NCBI GenBank assembly: GCA_964006375.1
Contig: OZ023262.1
Span: forward strand, 199,354,778-199,418,777
Source: Tillus elongatus
Lineage: Eukaryota; Arthropoda; Insecta; Coleoptera; Cleridae
Direction of reading: 5' to 3'
Length of the DNA: 64,000 nucleotides
In this document: piece after piece, positions 34,132 through 43,399 of the stretch
Layout of the letters: every line of letters begins with the position of its first letter
How positions within the stretch are numbered: position 1 is the stretch's first letter
Notes under the pieces: generated by a model
Database searches by the model: none
What the model was told of the DNA's origin: nothing
Seen by the model: the letters and a program-made list of their open reading frames with translations, nothing else
Program-made: the position numbers and the translations under genes

Positions 34132-37110
34132 ATGATGATGGCTTCTCCTTGTACAAAAGATTCTGAAGGTAAAATACCCCTCCATTCGGATCTCCGGGAG
34201 AGGGGTGTACAAGGGGCGCCAGCATCAAGATTTAACATATCCTTCTCGAATATATGTGGCCTAAATTATAACCTGAACTCCGTCCACCATTTTCCTCAGG
34301 CTAATAGGCCCCAACTTCTCTTCCTCACCGAAACTCAAATCAGTGCCAAAACAGCCACTGAACACCTTAATTTCCCGGGGTATGAGCTCCTTACTTCTTT
34401 TAGATTGCATGGAGGCGTGTGCGCGTACGTCCGTAGCAATCTACCCTGCACCAGACTCCCCAATTTAGAAGTTGGAAGAAAAGACATACTATGGATAAAA
34501 CTCTCTCCCAGTGCTGCAAATAAATTCATCTGTTGCATTTATCGGTCACCTTCTGACAACAACTTTTTCCAGCTCTTTGACTACCTTTCTGAAAAAACCG
34601 ACCATCTCATTTCTGAATATCCTTCCTCCGAGGTCACTATTCTTGGTGACTTCAATGTCCATAATAAGGAATGGCTAGGATCTTCAAAAACCGATCCACA
34701 AGGAAGAGCAGCGGAGGCCTTTGCAGACAGCAATTCTTTAGCCAATATGGTTCAGCAACCTATTTACTTTCCTCGCATCCCAACACACAGCTCAAATCCC
34801 TTTGATCTCCTTCTTACTACAAATCCTGACTACTATAAGATATCAGTCACGGCATGGTCACTGCTTCCTGCGCATCACACCCACGTATCGTTTGGCACTA
34901 CAACTCCGCGAACTGGGACGAAATGCGAGATTACTTTTCCTCATTTTCATGGGCGTCTGTCTGCTTCTCTCATCCTGACCCCTCTGATATCTCACAAAAC
35001 GTCACCGAAGTTATCCAAGCTGGCATGGAATTATTTATTCCACGTACACAGGAAACCTCTGCAGCCACTCAAAAGCCCTGGTTCTCTAAATCCTATGACA
35101 AGGCCAGACTTGAAAATGTCAAAGCTCACAAAAAGCTTCTACACAATCCCAGCAGTCAAGAAAACCGTCAAGCATTTAACGACGTAAGAAACCGCTATGT
35201 CCGCATTCTTTCTGAGGCAAAAAACTCGTTTAATAACCACATCAAAAACAAAGTCCTCTTAAGCTTGAGGGGCAGCACACCCTTCTGGACTCTTGCTAAA
35301 TCTATTGGGAATAATTTCTGCAAGAGCACGTTCCCACCTCTTGTCTCAGGGGATGAAATTGTTTCTACCGCCCTGGGCAAGGCTGAACTTTTTGCCTCGT
35401 TGTTCGCTGGCAATTCTACTCTCGACCCACCTCCAAATGTTCAACCACCAACAGTCCCCAATGTCGCGCATAAAATGACGGATATCATTTGCAAAACTAA
35501 AAAGGTACGAAAGATGCTCTCTTCTCTTCTCTTAATACCAGGAAAGCCTCTGGCCTTGACGAGATCCCAGCAATTGTTCTCAAAAAATGGGCACCAGAAC
35601 TTGCTCCTGTCCTGACTCGTCTGTTTCAGATATCTTACAATAGAGGCATATTCACTAGTAACTTGAAAACTGCTCGAGTACAACCCGTCCCCAAGAAAGG
35701 ATCGAAAGCGCTTCCTAGCAACTACAGGCCTATTTCTCTCCTTTCAGTCATCTCTAAAGTGATGGAAAAGTATATAAACACCGAATTGCTAAAATTTCTT
35801 GAAAAACACAGTCTAATCCACGACAGGCAGTATGGATTCCGTCAGCGCAGATCAACTGCCGACCTCCTTTCCTTTGTCACCCATTCTTGGAACAAGTCTA
35901 TGGAACTACACGGCGAATCCCAGATTGTCGCTCTAGACATATCCAAAGCATTCGACCAGGTCTGGCACGCTGCGCTGCTTAATAAACTAGCGGCCTATGG
36001 CCTACCACCAAAACTCTGTACGTGGGCAGCAAATTTCCTCTCCAACCGGAGCATTTCTGTTGTCGTAGATGGCCATTCCTCTAAACTGTATCAAGGTAAT
36101 GCAGGAGTTCCTCAAGGTTCAGCTAGCCCCTACTTTGTTTCTTCTCCACATCAATGACCTCCCCTCTAGCACATCCAACCCAGTTCAAAGTTCCGCGGAC
36201 GACAGCACCCTCGACTCAAATATACAATATTCCAAGCCTGTCTCTTTAGCCCAATTAGATGAGGATCGCAGACTCATGGAGGGTTCTATCTCCGTGGATC
36301 TCCAAAAAATATTAGACTGGGGAAGTACAAATATTGTACAATTCAACCCCACTAAATCACAGTCTTGCTTTCTTTCTCATAAGAGATACACCAGCCCTAC
36401 ACCCATCACAATAAACAACCAAGTTATTCAAAGTAATGAGTTATTTTCTCTTGTTGGCATCTCTGTGGATCTAAATCTCAATTGGCACCAACATGTCACA
36501 TCAATTGCAGAAGCGGCTGCTAAGAAATTAGGTTTCCTCTTCCGGGCTCGCAAATACTTTTCACCAGCTAATCTCTATACTTTATATACTTCACAAATAA
36601 GATCAAACCTCGAATACTGCTCCCACATCTGGGGTGCTGCTGCCGCTTCTACACTCGCTATCCTGGACTCCGTTCAGAAGAGAGCTATACGTCTCATCGG
36701 TGACCCTACCCTCGCCCAAAGGCTGCCATCCCTTGCCCACCGACGTGCTGTTGGTGACCTCTCTCTCTTTTATAGATATCTGCACGGGCACTGCTCAGAG
36801 GAGCTTTCTTCCATAGTTCCTCCACCTGCTACCCTCAACAGATCTACCAGGGGAATAGAGCGAATGCACCCTTTTACTGTCCAGGTCACCAGACATAGAA
36901 CATCGTGTTATGCCCGCTCTTTTGTCCCGAGAACTTCCAAGTTGTGGAATTCCTTGCCGGCACATGTTTTTCCTTCTCCCCCGAACCTCCAAACCTTCAA
37001 GTCCAGAATTAACAAGTTGCCTCTTTCCTTCTTGTCGACACCCACGGTACGATAGTATTTAGGCTGTAAGCCCTCATGGTGTGTTGTTGAAATAAAAAAA
37101 TAATAAAAAA
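34132..37110 (+). pseudogene. Non-LTR retrotransposon (EN + RT, jockey/CR1-like), nearly intact but frameshifted
   Basis: Encodes one endonuclease-RT polyprotein. Endonuclease: FSNICGLNYNLNSVHHF, LLFLTETQIS (Glu), ICCIYRSPSDNNFF, VTILGDFNVHNKEWLGSS (Asp and Asn) up to about 34860. RT: NTRKASGLDEIPAIVL, SNYRPISLLSVISKVMEK, RQYGFRQRRSTADLLSF, ALDISKAFDQVWHAAL (first Asp), GNAGVPQGS, then SSADDSTLD (usual YADD; both Asp kept, Tyr replaced), NWHQHVTSIAEAAAKKLGF and RSNLEYCSHIWGAAA. The C-terminus ends LPLSFLSTPTVR at 37055. Three frame changes (about 34850, 35530, 36115) are the only clear lesions. The tail has AATAAAAAAATAATAAA, so the copy looks fairly young. The 5' end is uncertain and no ORF1 is seen. 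Confidence 0.85.
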
Positions 37111-37280
37111 ATTAAATACTGACAATTTAGTATTTTTATTGAGCATTTTATATTCAAGTTAGCATTTTGCCATAAACTACAACGCATTTTATTAGAAGCT
37201 TACCTAAACTACCCTCGTATGTAGGTAAACAACTTTATACATATTTACAACTCAGAATTTAAAAAGTAAACAATACTAAC
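37111..37280. other. Intron sequence next to the chondroitin synthase exon
   Basis: AT-rich DNA between the retrotransposon tail and the splice donor at 37280-37279. The retrotransposon therefore probably sits in an intron, in antisense to the host gene. Confidence 0.5.
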
Positions 37281-37421
37281 CTTGATGTATTTGTGCAGTC
37301 TGTACATTAGTTTTGGTTGTTTGACGGGATGCAAAGTGATGGCTCGGTGGACTTCCTTTTGTTTTAGGTCGCCAGTAAATGCTGCCTGTCCACTCTGGTT
37401 GTGGTACAAAATTACTTGCAT
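37281..37421 (-). CDS. CHSY1: Internal exon of chondroitin sulfate synthase
   Basis: A 141-bp exon of exactly 47 codons, phase 0 at both ends. It has an acceptor TTTATTTAATAG on the minus strand immediately before it and a donor AAG|GTTAGT after it. The product reads MQVILYHNQSGQAAFTGDLK, then QKEVHRAITLHPVKQPKLMY and RLHKYIK. This matches the end of the N-terminal beta-1,3-glucuronyltransferase domain of chondroitin sulfate synthases, with the conserved ILYHN, GN/DLKxKEVHRAITLHP and MYRLHxYxK pattern. Such enzymes extend the chondroitin backbone in the Golgi lumen. The leading Met is part of an internal EMQ-like string, not a start codon. No stop or frameshift is present. I did not find the neighbouring exons (upstream would be above 37421), so introns must be long. 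CHSY1 is favoured over CHSY3 or CHPF only by resemblance. Confidence 0.8.
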
Positions 37422-38189
37422 CTATTAAATAAACATCACATTAATTTCATTTGCAACGAAATAAGTTCAGGGACTAAGTCATTATTCATGAACGTAACGA
37501 AGTCTAACTATTATTGGTTTATTAGATAACTATCTAATGCAGATTAGCTGTGCGTCTTATTGGTATTTGCCCTATTTAATTTGCTGGCGTGAGAAAGCAA
37601 GCAGTTATCTTTTGCACCTAGCATCTACATAATGCATTTTACAGATGACTGAAAACCCCTGCTTTCCTTACTTTCATATTTCCTTATACAGGCTGTCCCA
37701 CATATGACAAATATATCAGCTATTGATGGTAGCTGAATTCTGAAAATTTGTGCAGCGACATGGATGCTCTATCTATAAATAATTGCGCTATTTGTTATTT
37801 TTAATGAAATACCTGCATATGATTGATTTCTTGGATTATACACAATATTCTAGACTGTTTTTGTATGGGGTGAGATATGTCAAAAGGTCACAGTTTTTCA
37901 ATTATTGACAATTTTTCAAAAATTTGGACACGTGGAGGTCAACTTTGTAAACAGCATTACTTACCTATCATAAAATCATATTGGAGTTTGCGTATGAATT
38001 CGCAATATGACAGTGATTCAAGACGTCGGAGCAGAACTTGAAAAATATATACAGGATGTTCACAAATACGCTGTACTTTTTATAAAGTTAAACTAGAATA
38101 AATCAAGAATTTTAAATGGAACACCTGTATATTATTGCTTAGATCGATGCAGAATCAAATTAACTGTTTTGATTATTCTTTTTGAAATT
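37422..38189. other. Probable intron sequence with short repeated motif
   Basis: TATACAGGCTGTCCCACATA (about 37684) and TATACAGGATGTTCACAAAT (about 38049) are similar strings 365 bp apart, of the kind found at Tc1/mariner-like ends. The pair is in direct orientation, so no element is defined. No exon recognised. Confidence 0.35.
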
Positions 38190-38960
38190 AAAATGTTGGG
38201 CAACGATCTGAGGCTCCGACACACTCTGATGTCCACTCAACGTCATTACTCCCATCCCTCGCCCCGCTCCAGCGGAGGCAAGAGCGCACGGGATCGGAAG
38301 TCGTTAATCCAGGTTTGGAAAACAGGAGACGTAAAGACCTACGCACTACAGATTTTTGCATCCTACGGGCTAGCAAATATGCAGCGTCGTGGCATGCAGA
38401 AGTTTGCTTGAGCTCCCGCGGCAGAGAATTGGGTACACACCCTAAACATCCAATAATTAGAACGACGAGTCTTATGCCATGTCCTGGAGAAAGCTTAAAC
38501 ATAAGACATTTATACTTGGCCCATTTCCCCGCTCCTTTTCCTAACGTTTGTTTCAGCTGGAACCCACAACTCTATTACAAACAGAATTTTATTTTGTTTG
38601 CCAATGAAGATAGTATCAGGTCTATCGTCGGCCACCGGCGTGACAGTGGAGACCGAGAAATGTCAGTATATACGACATCTCTCGTTCTTCACCATGGACT
38701 CAATATTCCCTGGTTGCGTGTGTATTTGGTCTATCCCATATGAGTGTTGAAGATATTAATATAACACTCGGAAGGGCCGCATTATGTAGATGCACGTAAT
38801 TGGTAGACGCCATCACCGAACATGCACTTAAGAGGTGCATAAGTGTCTCCGACGATACGTGACAGATTCTATAGCTGCCATATACTACTTCCACCTGCAT
38901 TACGCGCTTGCGGTAGACGAATATGTTTATGACATCATCTTGACAGGCTACGATGAACCC
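38190..38960 (-). pseudogene. RLE-type non-LTR retrotransposon C-terminus (zinc knuckle + endonuclease)
   Basis: CRICHVSSETLMHLLSACSV (about 38865-38800) is the Cys-X2-Cys...His-X4-Cys knuckle of R2/R4/NeSL-type elements. TNYVHLHNAAL and LISSTLIWDRP follow. Then DDRPDTIFIGKQNK and ILFVIELWVP give the R/K-P-D...E core of the restriction-like endonuclease, the Asp at about 38620 and the Glu about 14 residues on. GHGIRLVVLIIGCLG and MQKSVVRRSLRLLFS close the protein. Three frame changes are seen. The usual Asp that follows the RPD in many clades is Gly here (IFIGK). Confidence 0.75.
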
Positions 38961-39032
38961 TTCTGTCTCCGACCTGAGCCCAGCTGAGTAAAAAAGAGAA
39001 TGTCAGACTCGTTGACATGCTGTATTAGCGAA

Positions 39033-39141
39033 TTTTTATTAAGAAAAATTCGCTAATTGAGAGGTCACGATGAAAACCTTTTGAAAAAATTTCTTCAGAT
39101 GAGCGTGAACTTGGGTCCCTAGAACCCAGAAGCAAGGTCCG

Positions 39142-39231
<90 letters not shown>

Positions 39232-39420
39232 TGTATTAGATCGATAACCCAAAAAATACTAAACTGATTTCAATCAAACTTGGCAAAAATCTTGTTTGGC
39301 CGAAAACCGAGGTCAAGTTCGTGAATCAGCCTTTACGCTCAAGTTTTTCCGGTGGAAAATCGGGAAAAACTTTTTGAAAACGCTGTGGCTAGAAATAGTG
39401 CAAATAAACCTATGTTGTGA
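39033..39420 (+). repeat. AT-core element, partial
   Basis: The palindromic end TTAGCGAATTTTTATT and AAAAATTCGCTAATTGAG, then CTTCAGATGAGCGTGAAC, CCTAGAACCCAGAAGCAAGG, (AT)n (39145-39228) and TAGATCGATAACCCAAAAAA. The remainder of the arm is diverged. Confidence 0.7.
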
Positions 39421-40016
39421 ATTTTAAGAGTTTTTTCAAAATTGAAAATAAAATCCCAAAGACATGGGTTGAGACGACTTAGTGGTTAAATTCCAATGCG
39501 TGACAGAGTAGTTAACTGCCACGCGTAGATTGATTCATACAACAGGTATAAAACATACATCAATGGTAACCAAACTAAAGATATACCAGGCATAAAACAT
39601 ACTACCCGAACTAACAATCGTAAAATCTCGGCCGCAATTATGGAAAATGACAGACAACATGAAATTTAAAATTTGCCAAATGATTGTTATTTATCTGGGG
39701 CATTCAATCAATTATTAAAAGACCCTATATTTTTACCTTTCTGAACGGCCTCATATACAGTTTTAGTGTAGCATAGATGTCGCATAATATAGTAGAACTG
39801 TAGACAAAATCAAACCATGTCTCTATAAATATGTTTCTAAAATAGTTTTTTATCTTTCAACTTAAACATGAGACGTCATATAAGAGCGAAACAGTCGTTG
39901 GATGTGTTTCAATGGTAATCTTACTAAACCTGTAATTAATCGTTACGTATACATTGAATATAATATACCGGGCATGAAGCCGATCTAACGTATAATGTAA
40001 ACAACACGTGAGTTGA
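39421..40016. other. Unassigned sequence
   Basis: Two similar strings (AGGTATAAAACATACATC and AGGCATAAAACATACTAC, 39545-39605) hint at a short duplication. No gene recognised. Confidence 0.3.
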
Positions 40017-40100
40017 TGTATGCCTAGATGGCTGAAAAGCGTCGCGCTTGCCTCTTAAGCTAAAGGTTACGCGATCGAATCCAGCTCGATGAATGTATTT
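40017..40100 (+). repeat. tRNA-like head of a second SINE type
   Basis: TAGATGGCTGAAAAGCG fits an A-box, and GCGATCGAATCCAGC a B-box, at tRNA-like spacing. CTCTTAAGC lies where an anticodon arm would be. It lacks a closed acceptor stem, so it is a tRNA-derived repeat rather than a tRNA gene. No second copy was found in the window. Confidence 0.4.
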
Positions 40101-40655
40101 TTTTATGTTTTATTTTGACATTTGGAGAAACAATAGTTCACAGATTTCATACGTTTTGAACAAGATCTCATTTTTGTTTAAAACGTCTAAATAAGTTTGT
40201 CACCTTTGAGTCGGAAATTAGAATTTTGTTATTGTTGATTAGGTTGACTAAAACGAAACCATACTGGCGAATAATAAGGAAAAATAACTGCTACGTTTAT
40301 AATTTGGAGATACTTTGCTTTTCTAAATATGCATTAAGTTTCCTTCTGTAAATCTTCTGTATAACTTTAATGAAATTTGTAATACAAGTTTCTTTTAAAG
40401 AAACTTACACTACAGATATAGCAAAATTTAGTTCTTTAGCGTAATAGAAAATTGAGTTTTGGGCATTTTTCTCAAAATGAGTTAGAACGCAAGATTTTTT
40501 TGATCATAGAGAGATATCGATGGTAACACTTTCGAAAGAATTCTTCAAATGTGCGCGTACTAGGAACTCTAAAATCGATCTTTAAGTTCTGTGTAAGTTT
40601 GAAGTATTAAGGTTACTAATATGCCTTATAATAATAGTGTAAAATTCTTATAAAA
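40101..40655. other. Unassigned AT-rich sequence with an AT-core flank fragment
   Basis: Around 40500-40570 GATAGAGAGATATCGATGG-like and CTTCAAATGTGCGCG strings recall the AT-core flank. No gene recognised. Confidence 0.3.
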
Positions 40656-40698
40656 ATTCGCTACTATAACGCATTTGCTGCGTCCCGAACTTTTTTCT
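40656..40698. repeat. AT-core terminal motif
   Basis: AAAATTCGCTACTATAACGC followed by ATTTGCTGCGTCCCGAAC, the outer end shared with 24420-24452 and 62775-62810. Confidence 0.75.
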
Positions 40699-40749
40699 AT
40701 ATGCCAGAAGTACATTCCGTGCAAAGGCTTGTCAACATGCTACAACAGA

Positions 40750-41060
40750 TGTTTTTTAGGGTATCTCTAATGACCAAAAGTCGATCACCTTGCCTTCTTC
40801 CGACCTGTGATCGAAAAAGAGTTCGAGTTCACCCGCTGATCTGCCTGCTATCTTGAACAACAATTCTCTTGTTTCTGCGACTTCGTAAGTCTTAACAAGT
40901 CGCATAATGGGATAAGAGCTTTTAAGCGTCTTGTAGCTCATCTCCAGGACCTCTTTTTCGTGCAACCACTCCAGCTTATTAGACCCCTACCCTTTATATT
41001 GCTTGGAAAGTATAATCGAGGAACGGACGACCTCGAGTTCAACCTTCGATATTTTTTGTG
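40750..41060 (-). pseudogene. RLE-type retrotransposon fragment (post-RT conserved region)
   Basis: RRLNSRSSVPRLYFPSNIKG followed by RGLIS (about 41035-40965) matches the conserved VxRLYLPRxxGGRGLI signature between RT and zinc knuckle of RLE-bearing elements. LHEKEVLEMSYKTLKSSYP continues to about 40756. It lies downstream of another copy's endonuclease, so it comes from a separate insertion or a rearrangement. Confidence 0.65.
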
Positions 41061-41129
41061 GAGAACCCTGCGGGTATCCCTATCTAATCATTTTAAATTG
41101 GTATTACTATTTTTATTATTTTGCTTTGG

Positions 41130-42580
41130 TGTCAGAGTTAACCCCATATCTGGTTACAGAAATAAGAGGGCTGTTAGTAAACGTTACTCAATTTGTTGTG
41201 TTCGCATATTTAAGACCGTTCTTACGATGCGACAGGTTTATAGGATTACATTCTTCTGCATTTTTGATCTAAGCGTTGTAGGGTCCAGTTGCAGCTTTAC
41301 TACTGACTGTGATATATTTTTGTTGACCAGACCTGTTTCTGCGATGACTACGGGAGTGGTTTGCACTGATTTGAACTAATGTATTTCTTTACTTCTGTTA
41401 ATAATGGGATATACTTTTTAACCTCCTCTTTCTCAGCTTTGTTTATGTTGTGATCACTAGGCTGCGTAATGTCTACGAAGATTGCTGTCTTCTCTTTCAT
41501 GTTGTGTAACACAAGGTCTGGCTTATTTGCAGTTATTGTTTAACTGTGTGAATTTGGATGTAGTAATACAATTTATGTGTTTCTGTTTCTAACACCGGTC
41601 TTGCTTTTTAGTCATAGTAAGGTGCCGTTTCATTTTCGGGGAGAAGATTGTATTTTTGAGATAGAGCTTGATGTAAAATATTAGCCGTAATTGTGTCTAC
41701 GAATATATTCTATATTTGCCAGATTTGGGCAACCTAATGTAGGATAATATATTGTTTCAGACCCTTTTTAACACCTTCTGCACCGGTCAACCACGTCTAG
41801 TTTTACAATATATTTTTGATAATTATTTGTTGCTATTACTTGATCTTGAATAGCCTGTGTTAAGCCCCCAGTTTCTAAAAAAAAAAGATACCTATCCCTA
41901 AGCCAGCGAGGTAACGCTTCTTGGTCGGCGCCCTCTAGGGATTGGGAAAAAATTCTGTGGAATGCTTTGGATCTTCACACTGCAACTCGATATTTTATTG
42001 ATATGATGCTTTATTTTTCTCCCTCAGGGCTCGCCCGCGGCTTAGCCGCCCCAATAGCACTACAACCTTTCGCTTATTGTGCATGCAATGTGATGTTTGT
42101 TATGACAGCTTTTGATCAGTTGAGTGGTGTGTACGGTCACTTTTTACCATTGCACTGTGTAATTAATAATGTTGTGCTTTCTCAATAAAATACGTTTTTA
42201 ACGCAACCACCTGCTGGTTGCATAGGTTCCTTATATCTAATAACCCCCTTCCCCATTCTCTCTCTTCGGGATAAATATAGGCGCTCTGTTGCTGCCTTAG
42301 GGTAAGGCATCCTGTATTTAGTCATAGTTATTAGGACTAATCTGTTTAGATCGTCGAAATTTGTTAGTATTCCGAGTGAGTTAAGGCTGGAATAGACCAG
42401 GTGTTGATTGCCCTTATTTTGTTTTTGGCTCCAAGTTCCATTGTAAGGATTTTATGAAAACGGTTTTTAAATTTTACTTTGACTTGTTCTATTAAAATCG
42501 TTATTATGCTTTGTTAGGAGTTGACTGTAATCAAGGTATCTATAGGTGTCTTCAATTCTAATTGCTATATATCAAAATTG
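41130..42580 (-). pseudogene. RLE-type retrotransposon, thumb to endonuclease
   Basis: Minus-strand motifs in order: KIRAINTWSIPALTHS and RLYLSRREREWGRGLLDI in broken frames (about 42460-42200), NQQVVALKTYFIEKAQH, GLTQAIQDQVIATNNYQKYI (about 41870), CRRC...SETI...GCPNLA (zinc knuckle, about 41790-41740), ANKPDLVLHNMKEKTAIFVD followed by ITQPSDHNI (endonuclease K-P-D and D, about 41520-41440), and MQKNVILYTCRIVRTVLNM (about 41240). All are interrupted by frame changes. A 75-bp segment at about 42020-42095 matches the 3' tail of the 6.9-11.9 kb retrotransposon and seems to be a small insertion. Confidence 0.75.
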
Positions 42581-42764
42581 TTAAGTATTAAGGGTATGGT
42601 CTATGTTTCCTGTACTTTTCTACAAATAATCTTCAAGCATGCACACTTGTTCACACCAACATTTATTTAAACATCTGTGCTAAACTGTGATGTAATATTA
42701 AGTATCCACACCAAAATTTATTTGAACGTCTGTGAGTGAATATTGAAACCTGTTATGAGCACTC

Positions 42765-43000
42765 AAAGTACAATTTGGAGAACCCAATTCATTACAACAC
42801 AGTTTTTAGACCTGACGATCGTTTCGCTAACAATGTTAGCGTCATCAGAGGGAGAAATAAACTAGTTTATTAGTTAAAAACATGTGAATATCATAAACCA
42901 GTTTATTTGTTCCTCTGATTGCGTTGTTAGCGAAGCGATCGTCAGGTCTAAAAACTGTCTTGTGATGAATTGGGTGTTGCAAATTGTACTTATTAACGTA
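42765..43000. repeat. Inverted repeat carrying hammerhead-like motifs
   Basis: The left arm (about 42765-42850) and right arm (about 42910-43000) are reverse complements over GAGAACCCAATTCATTACAA, CAGTTTTTAGACCTGACGAT and AGCG...CAGAGG. The right arm has lost part of stem II. It has the same design as 45687-45900. Confidence 0.8.
42800..42862 (-). ncRNA. Hammerhead ribozyme-like motif
   Basis: Minus strand: CCT, CTGATGA (42848-42842), stem II CGCTAAC-ATT-GTTAGCG, AAA, CGATCG, TC, AGG. Compared with 28.5 kb, the G-U pair in stem II has become G-C and the loop differs, which supports conservation of the fold. Confidence 0.6.
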
Positions 43001-43325
43001 TGTTCTAAACTATGATGTAGCACCCTCAGCCTATTTTTATTACTAGCATAAAGTTTATGGTCATCCACATACAAGATATGATTAATTGTACTTAGTGTTT
43101 CCTTCTTTGAAGTGACCCTAAAGCCTGCGTTGGGGTAAGTCACTGGATATGGATTCAGAGCCATGCAGAACCACAGCGGACTAAATGTATCTCCCTGGAT
43201 TATACTCCGTCTGATGGGAACTTGGTCGGTTCTAATAGTACGTTGGTCCATGGTTAGAATTATTTGTTTACGCCAGGATGACATCAGGGTCTTCAATAAA
43301 TACGTTGTTATTATTCATATCGACT
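42895..43325 (-). pseudogene. Reverse transcriptase fragment of an RLE-type element
   Basis: VPIRRSIIQGDTFSPLWFCM, ALNPYPVTYPNAGF and TINHILYVDDHKLYASNKN. The GIxQGDxxSPLWFCxALNP and LYVDDxKLYA signatures are characteristic of RT from this group. The catalytic YVDD is intact. The fragment ends at the inverted repeat with hammerhead-like motifs. Confidence 0.8.
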
Positions 43326-43399
43326 TTAGCCTGAAGGAATTTCACACCCCCTCAAAGGGGAACATTCACTCATCCAATGTATCTCAGATACCAAAGGGA

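Noticed and set aside
40960..41379. 139-codon and 89-codon plus-strand ORFs with hydrophobic stretches
   Set aside because: Antisense to the RLE-type retrotransposon motifs found on the minus strand.
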